Assembly: GCF_001420595.1 (NCBI RefSeq)
Contig: NZ_LJIX01000006.1
Span: forward strand, 1,801,361 to 1,865,360
Direction of reading: 5' to 3'
DNA length: 64,000 bases
Source of the DNA: Cytobacillus solani
Lineage (GTDB): Bacteria; Bacillota; Bacilli; Bacillales; Cytobacillaceae
Below the pieces are notes generated by a model, which was not told the DNA's origin, ran no database searches, and was given only the letters and a program-made list of their open reading frames with translations. Every line of letters starts with the position of its first letter. The stretch's first letter is position 1. Positions 10,113 through 20,960 of this stretch are shown here, piece by piece. The position numbers and the translations under genes were made by a program.

Positions 10113-12517
10113 CCATTGCAAGTGTAATTGTTGATGTACCTGCTAAACAAACGGACAGGCCTTTTGATTATGTTATACCTGATCATTTAGTTGAAGTGGT
10201 CAAGCCTGGAATGAGAGTCATTGTTCCCTTTGGCCCTCGAAAAATACAAGGTTTTGTTATTGCGGTAAAGCCAGAATCAGACTTTGGCAAATTAAAAGAA
10301 TTAATTGAACCAATGGATATAACACCGATATTAAATCAAGAGCTATTAGCACTTGGAGAATGGCTGACATATGAAACGCTTTGCTATAAAATTTCCGCTT
10401 TTCAAGTTATGCTTCCTGCAGCATTAAAAGCAAAATATGAGAAAAAACTGAAATTGTCTGCAGAAGAAACGAATCTTCCAGCTGAGATTAGAGCTGTGTT
10501 GGGACTTGATGAAATGATTCCGTGGGAGGAAGCAGTGAAAAGTGGCTGTTTAAACCTATTGCAAAAGGAAGTTGCAAACGGAACTGTAGAAATTATTTAT
10601 GAAGTAAAAGAGCGTGTGAAAAAGAAAAAATTAAAACATATATGGACTAATCGATCAAAGCAGCAATTAGCCGCAGAAAAGGAAAACTTGCCTGTACAGG
10701 CTGCAAAGCAGAAGGAAGTCATTGATTTTTTCCTACAAGCAGATGCTCCAGTAGAGTTGCGCAAGCTCTTATCTGAACTTGGCATATCCTCTTCTACAAT
10801 TAAGGGTCTACTTCAAAAGGGGATACTTGAGGAAAAAGAGATGGAAGTGTATCGTGATCCTTTCGGAGAAAGAGTGTTTTCGCATACAGAACCGCTTCCA
10901 CTTACAGCGGATCAGCAAAAAGCAATTACGCCAATTCTTGAAACCATAAAAGAGATTAAGCATCAAACCTTTTTGCTATACGGGGTGACAGGCAGCGGAA
11001 AGACGGAAATTTACCTTCAATCGATCCAAAAAGTGCTCCAGCAAGGAAGAGAGGCCATCGTTCTTGTCCCGGAAATATCATTGACCCCACAAATGGTCAA
11101 ACGTTTTAAAGGAAGATTTGGGAATGCGGTGGCTGTTCTTCATAGTGGGCTATCCGCTGGTGAAAAATATGATGAATGGCGAAAGATTCAGAAAAGGGAA
11201 GTAAAGGTCGTTGTTGGAGCGAGATCGGCCATCTTTGCGCCATTTGAGAATTTAGGCATTATTATCATTGATGAGGAACATGAGACAAGCTACAAGCAGG
11301 AGGATAATCCGAGGTATCATGCACGAAATGTCGCAATTAAACGAGGGGCAACACATCAATGCCCAGTTGTGCTAGGAAGTGCAACTCCATCACTTGAATC
11401 GTTTGCAAGAGCACAAAAGGGTGTATATACGCTGCTCTCCATGCCGAATCGGATGAATAATCAAGCGTTGCCTGGTGTTGAAATCATTGATATGCGGGAA
11501 GAATTAAGAGAGGGTAACCGCTCGATGTTTTCTCGGCTGCTTTTAGAAAAAATCGAGGACAGGCTAGAAAAAAAAGAGCAAATTGTCCTTTTTCTTAATA
11601 AAAGAGGCCATTCATCATTCGTCATGTGCAGAGACTGCGGGTATGTTGTAAATTGTCCAAATTGTGATATCTCCCTAACGTATCATCGGGCCAATCAGCG
11701 AATGAAATGCCATTATTGCGGGTATGAAGCACATGTACCTAATTCTTGTCCGGAATGTAGTAGTGAGCATATTCGGTACTTTGGCACTGGCACGCAAAAA
11801 GTAGAGGAAGAGCTAGTTAAAATTTTGCCACATGCAAAAGTGATTCGAATGGATGTGGACACAACAAGCCGTAAAGGTTCACATGAAAAGCTGCTTGATC
11901 AATTTCAGGAAGGTCATGCAGATATTCTTTTAGGGACACAAATGATTGCAAAGGGCCTTGATTTTCCAAATATCACATTAGTTGGTGTTTTGTCAGCGGA
12001 TACGATGCTGCACTTACCTGACTTCCGTTCATCGGAGAAAACCTTCCAATTATTAACGCAAGTGAGCGGACGGGCTGGCAGGCATGAGAAGGAAGGCGAA
12101 GTCATTATTCAAACCTATACACCTGAGCATTATAGTGTAGAACTTGCAGGAGAACAGGACTTTGATCGTTTTTATGAAAAAGAAATGATGGTGCGGAAAA
12201 TCCATAAGTACCCTCCTTTTTATTATATCTCCCTCATTACAGTCAGCCATGAAGAATTAATGAAAACAGTGTCGATAACAGAAAAAATTACCGCATATAT
12301 TCGATCGAGACTTTCCAATGAAGCGATTTGTTTAGGTCCTGTCGCTTCTCCGATTCCTAGAATCAATAATAGATATCGATATCAATGTTTGATAAAATAC
12401 AAACGGGAACCAGAGCTAAATCTAGCAATGAAGAAAATACTCGATCAATATCAACAAGAAATCTCATTAGGCGGTTTGCAAATTTCAGTGGATGTAAATC
12501 CATATATTCTAATGTAG
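10109..12517 (+). CDS. priA: Primosomal replication restart helicase PriA
   Basis: A 3'-5' DNA helicase that reloads the replisome at stalled forks. 802 residues. It has Walker A LYGVTGSGKTEIY, DEEH box IIIIDEEHETSYKQED, a zinc-binding insert with four CxxC pairs (CRDCGYVVNCPNCDIS, then CHYCG and CPECS), and a C-terminal helicase motif QVSGRAGRHEKEGEV. The N-terminal ASVIVDVPAKQTDRPFDY is the DNA 3'-end binding domain. The ATG overlaps the coaBC stop (ATGA). Confidence 0.97.
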   Translation: MTIASVIVDVPAKQTDRPFDYVIPDHLVEVVKPGMRVIVPFGPRKIQGFVIAVKPESDFGKLKELIEPMDITPILNQELLALGEWLTYETLCYKISAFQVMLPAALKAKYEKKLKLSAEETNLPAEIRAVLGLDEMIPWEEAVKSGCLNLLQKEVANGTVEIIYEVKERVKKKKLKHIWTNRSKQQLAAEKENLPVQAAKQKEVIDFFLQADAPVELRKLLSELGISSSTIKGLLQKGILEEKEMEVYRDPFGERVFSHTEPLPLTADQQKAITPILETIKEIKHQTFLLYGVTGSGKTEIYLQSIQKVLQQGREAIVLVPEISLTPQMVKRFKGRFGNAVAVLHSGLSAGEKYDEWRKIQKREVKVVVGARSAIFAPFENLGIIIIDEEHETSYKQEDNPRYHARNVAIKRGATHQCPVVLGSATPSLESFARAQKGVYTLLSMPNRMNNQALPGVEIIDMREELREGNRSMFSRLLLEKIEDRLEKKEQIVLFLNKRGHSSFVMCRDCGYVVNCPNCDISLTYHRANQRMKCHYCGYEAHVPNSCPECSSEHIRYFGTGTQKVEEELVKILPHAKVIRMDVDTTSRKGSHEKLLDQFQEGHADILLGTQMIAKGLDFPNITLVGVLSADTMLHLPDFRSSEKTFQLLTQVSGRAGRHEKEGEVIIQTYTPEHYSVELAGEQDFDRFYEKEMMVRKIHKYPPFYYISLITVSHEELMKTVSITEKITAYIRSRLSNEAICLGPVASPIPRINNRYRYQCLIKYKREPELNLAMKKILDQYQQEISLGGLQISVDVNPYILM

Positions 12518-12593
12518 AAATTGACCGAACGGTTATGAATACGAAGTAAATGGTTGAAAATAGTTGGATAGAGATCATACAGGAGGAAGTAAA

Positions 12594-13079
12594 TTGGCAG
12601 TCAGAAAAATAGTAGAATTTCCCGCAGAAATCCTTGAAGTTCAGTGCAAGCCTGTTACACAATTTGATAAAAAACAAGCAAAAATCTTAAATGATATGTA
12701 CGATACGATGATTGAATTTGATGGGGTTGGGCTTGCCGCTCCCCAAATTGGACTTGATATGCAGGCTGCAATCGTTGATATAGATGATGAAAATGGAACG
12801 ATAGAAATGATGAATCCAGAAATTCTTGAAGTGAGCGGAGAACAAACAGGGCCGGAAGGGTGTTTAAGCTTTCCTAATCTATTTGGAGAAGTCAGCAGGC
12901 CTTATTATGTAAAAATAAAAGCACAGGATCGAAAAGGAAAGTTTTTTACTTTTGAGGCAGAAGACTTTTTAGCGCGAGCGATATTGCATGAAATTGATCA
13001 TCTGCACGGTGTATTATTCACTTCGAAGGTAACAAGATATTTGGATAAAGAAGAGTTGGAAGGGTTGGAAGTAGAATGA
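12594..13079 (+). CDS. def: Peptide deformylase
   Basis: Removes the formyl group from new protein N-termini. The three metalloenzyme motifs are present: [17 protein letters not shown] and HEIDHLHG. The start is a TTG at 12594 giving [21 protein letters not shown] lies seven bases upstream and the length becomes 161, matching B. subtilis Def. The open frame extends upstream but without a binding site. It overlaps fmt by ATGA, pairing the formyl-adding and formyl-removing enzymes. Confidence 0.95.
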   Translation: MAVRKIVEFPAEILEVQCKPVTQFDKKQAKILNDMYDTMIEFDGVGLAAPQIGLDMQAAIVDIDDENGTIEMMNPEILEVSGEQTGPEGCLSFPNLFGEVSRPYYVKIKAQDRKGKFFTFEAEDFLARAILHEIDHLHGVLFTSKVTRYLDKEELEGLEVE

Positions 13080-14026
13080 CAAAGATTGTATTTATGGGAA
13101 CACCAGATTTCTCTGTTCCTGTCCTGCAGCAAATAATAAAAGATGGTTATGATGTGATTGGGATTGTGACACAGCCAGATCGTCCGGTAGGAAGAAAAAG
13201 AGTGTTAACACCGCCGCCAGTAAAGGTAGAAGCTGAAAAACACGGGATCCCAGTTTTTCAGCCCGAAAAAATCCGTCAGCCTGAAGAGCTTGAAAAAATA
13301 TTGGCATTGGACCCAGATTTGATCATAACGGCTGCTTTTGGTCAAATTTTGCCAAAGGCGCTGCTAGAAGCACCGAAATACGGCTGCATCAATGTTCATG
13401 CTTCCTTGCTTCCGGAGCTTAGAGGTGGCGCACCTATCCATTATTCGATTATTCAAGGAAAAGAAAAGACAGGAATTACGATTATGTATATGGCGGAAAA
13501 GCTGGATGCAGGAGATATCTTAACACAAGTTGAAGTGCCAATTGCTGAAACAGATACGGTCGGCACATTGCATGATAAATTAAGTGCTGCAGGATCACAG
13601 CTATTATCTGAAACATTGCCAAAATTATTAAAAGGGGAATTGACATCCATACCTCAAAATGACGAGGAAGCTACCTTTGCATCAAATATTAAAAGAGAAC
13701 AAGAAAAGATTGATTGGTCAAAAACAGGGGAGGAAATTTATAACCACATTCGCGGGTTAAATCCTTGGCCTGTTGCCTATACAACCTTAAATGGTGCAGT
13801 TATTAAGATTTGGTGGGCAGAGAAAACGAATAATCATATCAATAAGGTACCAGGGACGATTATTGGTTTAAATGAACAGTCTGTAATCGTGTCTACCGGA
13901 AATGATACGGCTATTAAAATTCTTCAGCTCCAGCCATCAGGCAAGAAAAAGATGTCAGCCGAGCAATTTTTAAGAGGGGCTGGTTCGCAAATTCAAGTTG
14001 GCGACTGCCTTGGGGAAGAGCAATGA
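13076..14026 (+). CDS. fmt: Methionyl-tRNA formyltransferase
   Basis: Formylates initiator Met-tRNA using 10-formyltetrahydrofolate. 316 residues. Visible are the N-terminal [15 protein letters not shown], the catalytic [18 protein letters not shown] segment (Asn-His pair) and [14 protein letters not shown]. The C-terminal OB-like tRNA-binding part follows [16 protein letters not shown]. It overlaps def and rsmB by 4 bases each. Confidence 0.97.
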   Translation: MTKIVFMGTPDFSVPVLQQIIKDGYDVIGIVTQPDRPVGRKRVLTPPPVKVEAEKHGIPVFQPEKIRQPEELEKILALDPDLIITAAFGQILPKALLEAPKYGCINVHASLLPELRGGAPIHYSIIQGKEKTGITIMYMAEKLDAGDILTQVEVPIAETDTVGTLHDKLSAAGSQLLSETLPKLLKGELTSIPQNDEEATFASNIKREQEKIDWSKTGEEIYNHIRGLNPWPVAYTTLNGAVIKIWWAEKTNNHINKVPGTIIGLNEQSVIVSTGNDTAIKILQLQPSGKKKMSAEQFLRGAGSQIQVGDCLGEEQ

Positions 14027-15375
14027 AGAAAGAGAGGAAGAAAAATGTCCGAGAGACTGCACTTGATTTGTTAGAAACGATTGAGAAAAATCAGGCATAC
14101 AGTAATCTCCTTCTAAATAATGCGATTAAGAAAAATGAAATAAACCAGAAGGACATTGGCCTGCTTACGGAATTAACCTATGGAACATTGCAGCGGAGAA
14201 TGAGCCTTGACTTCTATTTGGAGCCATTTTTAAATGGAAATAAAAAAGTGGAAAGCTGGGTTAAGCAATTATTGCGTCTGACCTTATATCAAATGGTTTA
14301 TTTAGATAAAATACCAGACCGAGCAGCTATTTTTGAGGCAGTTGAGATTGCTAAGCAAAAGGGCCATAAAGGGATTTCTGGGATGGTCAATGGTGTTCTT
14401 AGAAATATCCAGCGACAAGGTCTGCCATCTATTGAAACTTTGGAGGATCCAATCGAAAGACTGTCAATTGAAACAAGTCATCCGCTATGGCTTGTAAAAA
14501 GATGGGTCGACCAGCTCGGTATCGAACAAGCAAAGCAGATGTGTGAGATCAATTTAACGGCTCCATTGCAGACAGCAAGAGTGAATCTAACAAAGATTTC
14601 GAAAGAGGATTGCATTCTGAAGCTTAATGAGGAAGGTTTCCAAGTAGAAGCAAGTCCTGTTTTACCAGAGGCAATTAAGTGCTACCGAGGGAATCTTGCA
14701 AACTCGGTTGCTTTTAAAGAAGGATATATAACGATTCAAGATGAAAGCTCTATGCTTGCGGCATATGCATTAGGTGCTGAGGTAAATGAAAGGATCTTGG
14801 ATGCTTGTGCTGCACCTGGGGGGAAATCAACTCATATTGCAGAGAAAATGCAAAATACTGGACAAGTCATTTCACTTGATCTCCATGAACATAAAGTAAA
14901 GCTCATTAAGGAAAATGCAACTAGATTAGAGCTTACTAATATTGAACCAAGTGCACTTGATAGCAGAAAGGTTCAAGAATATTTTGAGAAGGAATCATTT
15001 GATCGTATTTTGCTTGATGCTCCATGCTCTGGCCTTGGTGTCATGAGAAGGAAGCCTGATATGAAGTATACGAAAAAAGAAGAAGATTTAATGCAGCTAT
15101 CATCGATACAGTTAAACTTATTAAAAGCTGTTTCCCCTTTGTTGAAAAAAGGTGGTATTCTAGTTTATAGTACTTGTACAGTTGATAGGGAAGAGAATCA
15201 GCTTGTAGTTGAGTCCTTTTTAAAAAATGATGTAGATTTTGAAGAGGATCTTACGATAAAGGATCGGATGCCTGCAGCGATTCGTCCATTAGTTAATGGA
15301 TTTGAGCTTCAAATTTTACCACAAGATATTGGTTCGGATGGCTTTTATATAGCCTGTTTAAGAAAGAAGGTGTAA
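14023..15375 (+). CDS. rsmB: 16S rRNA (cytosine-967 C5)-methyltransferase
   Basis: Methylates C967 of 16S rRNA with SAM. 450 residues: an N-terminal NusB-like helical domain (to about residue 140) and a C-terminal Rossmann methyltransferase. Catalytic parts seen are the SAM motif [34 protein letters not shown] (motif IV cysteine) and [17 protein letters not shown] (motif VI nucleophilic cysteine). It overlaps the fmt stop by ATGA. Confidence 0.96.
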   Translation: MKKERKKNVRETALDLLETIEKNQAYSNLLLNNAIKKNEINQKDIGLLTELTYGTLQRRMSLDFYLEPFLNGNKKVESWVKQLLRLTLYQMVYLDKIPDRAAIFEAVEIAKQKGHKGISGMVNGVLRNIQRQGLPSIETLEDPIERLSIETSHPLWLVKRWVDQLGIEQAKQMCEINLTAPLQTARVNLTKISKEDCILKLNEEGFQVEASPVLPEAIKCYRGNLANSVAFKEGYITIQDESSMLAAYALGAEVNERILDACAAPGGKSTHIAEKMQNTGQVISLDLHEHKVKLIKENATRLELTNIEPSALDSRKVQEYFEKESFDRILLDAPCSGLGVMRRKPDMKYTKKEEDLMQLSSIQLNLLKAVSPLLKKGGILVYSTCTVDREENQLVVESFLKNDVDFEEDLTIKDRMPAAIRPLVNGFELQILPQDIGSDGFYIACLRKKV

Positions 15376-15377
15376 GA

Positions 15378-16463
15378 ATGGAACAAGTAACAGCTATGAA
15401 ACAATCAACGATAGATCAAAAACCCTCCATTTATTCTTTACAACTGCAGGAGCTTAAAGAATGGCTCAAAGAGAATAATGAAAAAGCATTTCGTGCTGAG
15501 CAAATTTTTGACTGGCTTTATACCAAAAGGGTCACTTCATTTGAAGATATGACAAATTTATCAAAACAGTTAAGAGATAGGCTGGAATCAGCTTTTACCT
15601 TAACAACTTTAAAAACGATCATCCAGCAGCAGTCGTCGGATGGAACAATTAAATTTCTGTTTGAGCTTCATGATGGCTATTCGATTGAAACGGTATTAAT
15701 GAGGCATGATTATGGAAACTCTGTATGTGTGACAACACAGGTCGGATGCAGAATTGGCTGTACGTTTTGTGCTTCTACATTAGGCGGATTAAAACGCAAC
15801 TTAGAAGCAGGAGAAATTGTTGCACAGGTCGTAAAAGTACAGCAGGCTCTTGATAAGACTGACGAGCGTGTAAGCTCGGTTGTAATTATGGGAATTGGCG
15901 AACCGTTTGACAATTTTGATCATATGCTCTCGTTTTTAAAAATTATTAATCATGATAAGGGCTTGAATATTGGTGCACGTCATATCACTGTTTCTACAAG
16001 TGGAATTATCCCGAAAATCTATAAATTTGCCGATGAAAACATGCAGATTAATTTTGCCTTATCGTTGCATGCACCAAATACAGAGCTTCGCAGTCGTCTA
16101 ATGCCTATTAATCGTGCGTATAAATTGCCTGACTTAATGGATGCCATACGCTATTATATAAATAAGACAGGCAGACGTGTCAGCTTTGAATATGGATTAT
16201 TTGGCGGTGTTAATGATCAGGTTGAACATGCGGAAGAATTGGCAAGACTGATTAAAGGGTTGAAGTGTCATGTGAATTTAATCCCTGTCAATTATGTTCC
16301 TGAAAGAGATTATGTAAGAACACCGAGGGAGCAGATTATTAATTTTGAAAAAACGTTGAAAAATCATGGCATTAATGTAACTGTTCGCAGAGAACAGGGT
16401 CATGATATTGATGCAGCATGTGGACAACTTCGTGCAAAGGAGCGAAAAGAGGAGACGAGGTGA
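15378..16463 (+). CDS. rlmN: Dual-specificity 23S rRNA/tRNA adenine-C2 methyltransferase RlmN
   Basis: Radical-SAM enzyme that methylates A2503 of 23S rRNA and A37 of some tRNAs. The iron-sulfur motif [11 protein letters not shown] (CxxxCxxC) is clear, as are [13 protein letters not shown] and the C-terminal [16 protein letters not shown] that carries the methyl-transfer cysteine. 361 residues. It lies two bases after rsmB with AAGAAGGTG upstream, so the two rRNA methyltransferases are co-expressed. Confidence 0.97.
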   Translation: MEQVTAMKQSTIDQKPSIYSLQLQELKEWLKENNEKAFRAEQIFDWLYTKRVTSFEDMTNLSKQLRDRLESAFTLTTLKTIIQQQSSDGTIKFLFELHDGYSIETVLMRHDYGNSVCVTTQVGCRIGCTFCASTLGGLKRNLEAGEIVAQVVKVQQALDKTDERVSSVVIMGIGEPFDNFDHMLSFLKIINHDKGLNIGARHITVSTSGIIPKIYKFADENMQINFALSLHAPNTELRSRLMPINRAYKLPDLMDAIRYYINKTGRRVSFEYGLFGGVNDQVEHAEELARLIKGLKCHVNLIPVNYVPERDYVRTPREQIINFEKTLKNHGINVTVRREQGHDIDAACGQLRAKERKEETR

Positions 16464-16467
16464 CAAG

Positions 16468-17226
16468 ATGAACGCTGTTTATAGGACAGACCGAGGAAGA
16501 ATTCGTCAGCATAATGAAGATAACGGTGGAGTTTTTACGAATAAATGCGGTCAGCGCCTTGCCATTGTAGCAGATGGCATGGGTGGCCATCGCGCTGGTG
16601 ATGTGGCAAGTGAAATGGCACTGACACATTTACAGAAGCAATGGGGAGAAACAGAAGAAATCCAAACCGCTGATGAGGCGGAAGAATGGCTAAAAACAAA
16701 TATTGAACAAGGGAATATCCTTATCCATGACCATTCAAAGAAGGTATCTGAATGCGAAGGCATGGGGACAACAATGGTTGCTGCTATATGTACCGATCGT
16801 TTTACAAGTGTAGCCAATATTGGTGATAGCAGATGCTATATTTTAAATGAAATGGGTTTTCAGCAATTAACGGATGACCATTCGCTTGTGAATGAGCTAG
16901 TTCGAACGGGACAAATTTCAAAAGAGGATGCCGAACATCATCCAATGAAAAATGTCGTTTTAAGAGCATTGGGGACAGAAGAATCTGTGAGCATTGACAT
17001 TAAAACGATTATTTTTGAAGATGGAGACTTGCTCTTATTATGTTCTGATGGTCTTTCAAATAAAGTGACTGAGGCTGAAATGATCGACATACTTAAAAGT
17101 GAGACTGACTTGGATGATAAGGCTTCTACTCTTATTGAATTGGCTAATAACCACGGCGGTGAAGATAATATAACCCTAGTCATTGTTGAGTTTTTGGATG
17201 GTAGTAAATCTGGTGATGGCTTATGA
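16468..17226 (+). CDS. prpC: Ser/Thr protein phosphatase PrpC (PP2C family)
   Basis: Metal-dependent phosphatase that reverses PrkC phosphorylation. 252 residues with RIRQHNEDN, VADGMGGHRAGDVAS, GTTMVAAI, NIGDSRCYIL, DDHSLVNELV and GGEDNITLVIVE, the usual PP2C metal-binding Asp motifs. The start at 16468 (MNAVYRTDRGR) follows GAGGTGACAAG; the frame is open further upstream inside rlmN. It overlaps prkC. Confidence 0.96.
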   Translation: MNAVYRTDRGRIRQHNEDNGGVFTNKCGQRLAIVADGMGGHRAGDVASEMALTHLQKQWGETEEIQTADEAEEWLKTNIEQGNILIHDHSKKVSECEGMGTTMVAAICTDRFTSVANIGDSRCYILNEMGFQQLTDDHSLVNELVRTGQISKEDAEHHPMKNVVLRALGTEESVSIDIKTIIFEDGDLLLLCSDGLSNKVTEAEMIDILKSETDLDDKASTLIELANNHGGEDNITLVIVEFLDGSKSGDGL

Positions 17227-19202
17227 TGATTGGAAAAAGAATTAGCGGTAGATATAAAATTCTTGAAAGCATTGGCGGGGGTGGAATGGCTAATGTTTAT
17301 TTAGCCCATGACATGATTCTAGATCGTGATGTAGCGGTTAAAATGCTTCGACTAGATTTTGCTAATGATGAGGAGTTTATTCGCCGTTTTCATCGTGAAG
17401 CACAATCAGCAACAAGTCTAGCCCATCCGAATATCGTTAGTATTTACGATGTTGGAGAAGAAGATTCGATCTACTATATCGTGATGGAATATGTGGATGG
17501 ACAAACATTAAAGCAATACATACAGCAAAACAGTCCGATTCAGTTAGACAAAGTGCTTGATATTATGAAGCAATTAACATCAGCCATTTCTCATGCTCAT
17601 CAAAATCATATTATCCATCGAGACATTAAGCCTCATAATGTATTAATTGACCAGTTTGGCAATGTGAAAATTACAGACTTTGGAATAGCAATGGCTTTGA
17701 GTGCAACAAGTATTACACAAACGAACTCTGTGTTAGGTTCTGTGCATTATTTGTCACCCGAACAAGCAAGAGGCGGAATGGCCAATCGGAAGTCAGATAT
17801 TTATTCGTTAGGAATCGTGATGTTTGAATTACTGACTGGTCGATTGCCATTTTCGGGCGAATCCGCAGTATCTATTGCACTTAAACACCTGCAATCTGAA
17901 ACGCCTTCACTACGGAGATGGAATCCATCGATCCCTCAAAGTGTCGAAAATATTGTTTTCAAAGCAACTGCTAAGGATCCATTTCATCGTTATGATAGTG
18001 TAGAGGAAGTAGAAGAAGATATAAGAACAGCACTTGAGCCTGAACGAATTCATGAGGAAAAATTAATTTTTCCAATTGATAATGACGCGACTAAGGCGAT
18101 TCCGATCATAACAGACAACCATTCCTTTTCAAATATGGAGGAAACGGTCGTTCGTGATAAGGACATGAAAGGGAATCACTCTCCTCAGGATACGCCGCCA
18201 AAGAAAGAGAAGAAAGTAAAAAAAGATCAGAAAAAACGAAGAAAATGGCCAACCATCTTAGTTTCTACTTTTTTTGCCTTAATTATCCTTGGCATTTTTG
18301 TGGTCTTTGTTCTTCCTGATATATTGGCACCGGATGAAATATCTGTACCTGAATTAACTGGAGAAAAGGCTGATGAGGCTATTAAGCAGCTAGAAGAAGC
18401 TGGATTTAGTATTGGTGAGACGATTTCAATTAATGATGATGAATTAGATGAAGGGTTAATAATTAAAACTGATCCTAAGGCTGGTACCGTTCTAAAAGAA
18501 GGAGCAAAAATTGACCTATATGAAAGTTTAGGCGAAGAAAAATATGAACTTGAAAACTATGTAGGCAAATCTTTTGATGATGTGGATCGATTGCTGAGGA
18601 ATACCTTCAAAAAGATCGTGAAAGAAGAAGTGAATGATGAAAGTGAAGCTGCAGGTACCATATTAGAACAAAGCAAGCCAGAAGGAGAGCTTGTTGTCCC
18701 AGAGGATACTGAATTGGTTTTTACTGTTAGTAAGGGACCGAAGCCTATCACTTTAGAAGATTTAAGAGAGTATAATAAAAAAGGGCTGGAGGCATATGAA
18801 AAATCTACAGGTGTAGTTATTGAGTATGGAAAGGAAGAATACCATGACACTGTTTCGGAAGGCCTTGTTATCAGGCAAGAACCTGGAGCAGGTTCGCAAG
18901 TTTCAAAGGGAAGCAAAGTTAAAGTGGTTATATCTAAAGGAAAAAAGGAAATCCCTCCGAAAACAGTATTTATTGAGGTAACCGTTCCATATGAGCCTGT
19001 AATAGAGGGCCAGCCACAGGAAGTACAGATTTATGTTAATGATATGAATCAAAGCATAACCGATCCTTTTATAACAGAGTACATTACTGAAACGAGAAAA
19101 TTTAGATTAGAGCTTGAGATTCAACACGGGCAGAAAGCAGTATATCAAGTTAGAAGAGATAATACTGTCATTGACCAGCAGGAAGTACCATATCCTGAAT
19201 AA
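17223..19202 (+). CDS. prkC: Membrane Ser/Thr kinase with PASTA domains
   Basis: Senses muropeptides or lipid II at the cell surface and phosphorylates translation, cell-wall and germination targets. 659 residues. The kinase domain has GGGGMANVYLAHD, VAVKML, HRDIKPHNVL and DFGIAMALS. A Lys-rich juxtamembrane stretch leads to one transmembrane helix (about residues 345-365, WPTILVSTFFALIILGIFVV), then three PASTA repeats and a C-terminal Ig-like domain. It overlaps prpC by 4 bases, giving the kinase-phosphatase pair one message. Confidence 0.97.
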   Translation: MMIGKRISGRYKILESIGGGGMANVYLAHDMILDRDVAVKMLRLDFANDEEFIRRFHREAQSATSLAHPNIVSIYDVGEEDSIYYIVMEYVDGQTLKQYIQQNSPIQLDKVLDIMKQLTSAISHAHQNHIIHRDIKPHNVLIDQFGNVKITDFGIAMALSATSITQTNSVLGSVHYLSPEQARGGMANRKSDIYSLGIVMFELLTGRLPFSGESAVSIALKHLQSETPSLRRWNPSIPQSVENIVFKATAKDPFHRYDSVEEVEEDIRTALEPERIHEEKLIFPIDNDATKAIPIITDNHSFSNMEETVVRDKDMKGNHSPQDTPPKKEKKVKKDQKKRRKWPTILVSTFFALIILGIFVVFVLPDILAPDEISVPELTGEKADEAIKQLEEAGFSIGETISINDDELDEGLIIKTDPKAGTVLKEGAKIDLYESLGEEKYELENYVGKSFDDVDRLLRNTFKKIVKEEVNDESEAAGTILEQSKPEGELVVPEDTELVFTVSKGPKPITLEDLREYNKKGLEAYEKSTGVVIEYGKEEYHDTVSEGLVIRQEPGAGSQVSKGSKVKVVISKGKKEIPPKTVFIEVTVPYEPVIEGQPQEVQIYVNDMNQSITDPFITEYITETRKFRLELEIQHGQKAVYQVRRDNTVIDQQEVPYPE

Positions 19203-19222
19203 TAATAGAAAGAAGTGTTGCT

Positions 19223-20104
19223 ATGCCTGAGGGCAAAATCATAAAGGCATTAAGCGGTTTTTATTATGTATTGAATGAGAGTGAGACCGTGCAATGCCGT
19301 GGTAGAGGGGTTTTTAGAAAGAATAAAATAACCCCGCTAGTCGGTGATGAAGTTGTTTTCCAAGCTGAAAATGATAAAGAAGGATATATTTTAGAAGTAA
19401 AAGAACGGAAGAATGAACTTGTTCGGCCGCCAATTGCCAATGTAGACCAAGCAATTCTCGTTTTTTCTGCTGTCGAGCCTGACTTCAGCACTGCCCTTCT
19501 TGATCGTTTTCTTGTATTAGTAGAGTTTAATCATATTAAGCCGATAATTTGTATAACGAAAATGGATTTAACAAATGCGAAACAAAATAAGGAGATACAG
19601 CACTATGCAGAGGACTATCGAAAGGCAGGCTATGACGTTCTCTTAACTTCTTCTGAAACAGAAGAAGGAGTAAAGGAACTATTCCCTTATTTGGAGGGGG
19701 AAATTTCAGTTTTTGCAGGACAGTCAGGTGTTGGCAAATCTTCTCTCCTTAATGCGCTTAATCCAGATTTAGATTTAAGAACGGATGATATTTCCTCCCA
19801 TCTTGGGAGAGGGAAGCATACGACAAGACATGTGGAACTAATTAAAGTTGGACAAGGCTTAGTAGCTGATACTCCAGGGTTTAGCTCCCTTGAATTTATG
19901 GATATAGAGATTCCTGATCTTAACTTTTGTTTCCCAGATATTGAAAAGCTGAGTGAGGAATGTAAATTTAGGGGATGTCTTCACATGGCAGAACCAAAAT
20001 GCGCAGTTAAGGCTGCTATTGAAAATGGGGAACTCCCATCCTATAGGTATGAACACTATAAGACATTTTTGCAAGAAATAAAAGACAGAAAGCCGAGGTA
20101 CTAA
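19223..20104 (+). CDS. rsgA: Ribosome small subunit-dependent GTPase RsgA
   Basis: Circularly permuted GTPase that checks late 30S assembly. 293 residues. An N-terminal OB fold is followed by the permuted order TKMDL (G4), [14 protein letters not shown] (G1) and DTPGFSS (G3). The C-terminal zinc motif is [14 protein letters not shown] (Cys/His). It follows prkC by 20 bases and precedes rpe, as in B. subtilis (yloQ). Confidence 0.97.
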   Translation: MPEGKIIKALSGFYYVLNESETVQCRGRGVFRKNKITPLVGDEVVFQAENDKEGYILEVKERKNELVRPPIANVDQAILVFSAVEPDFSTALLDRFLVLVEFNHIKPIICITKMDLTNAKQNKEIQHYAEDYRKAGYDVLLTSSETEEGVKELFPYLEGEISVFAGQSGVGKSSLLNALNPDLDLRTDDISSHLGRGKHTTRHVELIKVGQGLVADTPGFSSLEFMDIEIPDLNFCFPDIEKLSEECKFRGCLHMAEPKCAVKAAIENGELPSYRYEHYKTFLQEIKDRKPRY

Positions 20105-20106
20105 CT

Positions 20107-20766
20107 ATGGTGAAGATAGCCCCTTCCATACTATCTGCTGATTTTTCCAAGCTGGGGGAGGAAATTAAAGATGTTGAAAGAGGAGGAGCCGATTATATTC
20201 ATGTCGATGTTATGGACGGGCATTTTGTTCCGAATATTACAATCGGACCTTTAATTGTTGAAGCGATTCGGCCCACGACGAAGCTTCCTCTTGATGTGCA
20301 TCTTATGATTGAGAATCCAGACCAGTATATTGAGTCTTTCGCGAAGGCCGGAGCCGATTATATTACCGTTCATGTTGAAGCTTGTCGACATCTTCATCGC
20401 ACGATTCATTACATCAAGTCTTTTGGTGTGAAAGCAGGAGTAGTATTAAATCCGGCAACACCTGTTCAGATGATTGAAGATATTATTGAAGATGTTGATA
20501 TGGTTTTGCTGATGACAGTAAATCCTGGTTTTGGCGGTCAAAAGTTTATTCCATCTGTCCTTCGAAAAATTGCTGCTGTGAAGAAGATGGCAGATGATAA
20601 AGGATTGAATATTGAAATTGAAGTAGATGGCGGGGTAAATGAAGAGACGGCAAAGCTTTGTATTGAAGCAGGTGCGAATGTGCTTGTGGCTGGTTCCGCC
20701 GTATACAATCAAAAGGATCGTGCGAAGGCAATTGCAGCAATTAAAGGCAGTACCATACTTAATTAA
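20107..20766 (+). CDS. rpe: Ribulose-phosphate 3-epimerase
   Basis: Interconverts ribulose 5-phosphate and xylulose 5-phosphate in the pentose phosphate pathway. A TIM barrel of 219 residues with [55 protein letters not shown] and [11 protein letters not shown], which hold the catalytic Asp pair and metal His residues. It begins two bases after rsgA and ends at a terminator. Confidence 0.97.
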   Translation: MVKIAPSILSADFSKLGEEIKDVERGGADYIHVDVMDGHFVPNITIGPLIVEAIRPTTKLPLDVHLMIENPDQYIESFAKAGADYITVHVEACRHLHRTIHYIKSFGVKAGVVLNPATPVQMIEDIIEDVDMVLLMTVNPGFGGQKFIPSVLRKIAAVKKMADDKGLNIEIEVDGGVNEETAKLCIEAGANVLVAGSAVYNQKDRAKAIAAIKGSTILN

Positions 20767-20770
20767 TTCG

Positions 20771-20800
20771 AAGTCAGCTGTCACTAGCTGACTTCTTTTT
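20771..20800 (+). terminator. Terminator after rpe
   Basis: Nine-base stem AAGTCAGCT / AGCTGACTT with a six-base loop, then CTTTTT. It ends the priA-rpe cluster. Confidence 0.9.
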
Positions 20801-20884
20801 AGCTAGTAGGAAAATTTAAATTTGTTAACGTATTAAGGTGATATTCTACGTTCAATAAATTTCCTGCTTATAGTAACGCATAAG

Positions 20885-20934
20885 AAAAACTAAGGTATTC
20901 GCCGGAAGGACTTGGCGAATGCTTAGTTTTTTTA
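20885..20934. terminator. Long hairpin ahead of thiN, possibly bidirectional terminator
   Basis: Stem AAAAACTAAG-TATTCGCC pairs with GGCGAAT-CTTAGTTTTT around a ten-base loop. It has an A run before and a T run after, so it could terminate in both directions. It stands 27 bases before the thiN start, so it could also act as an attenuator. No ligand-binding fold is evident. Confidence 0.55.
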
Positions 20935-20960
20935 ATAGTCTTTATAAGGTGGTCGAAATA

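Noticed and set aside
20885-20934. TPP riboswitch upstream of thiN
   Set aside because: The region is a single long hairpin and lacks the conserved CTGAGA and related thi-box bases.
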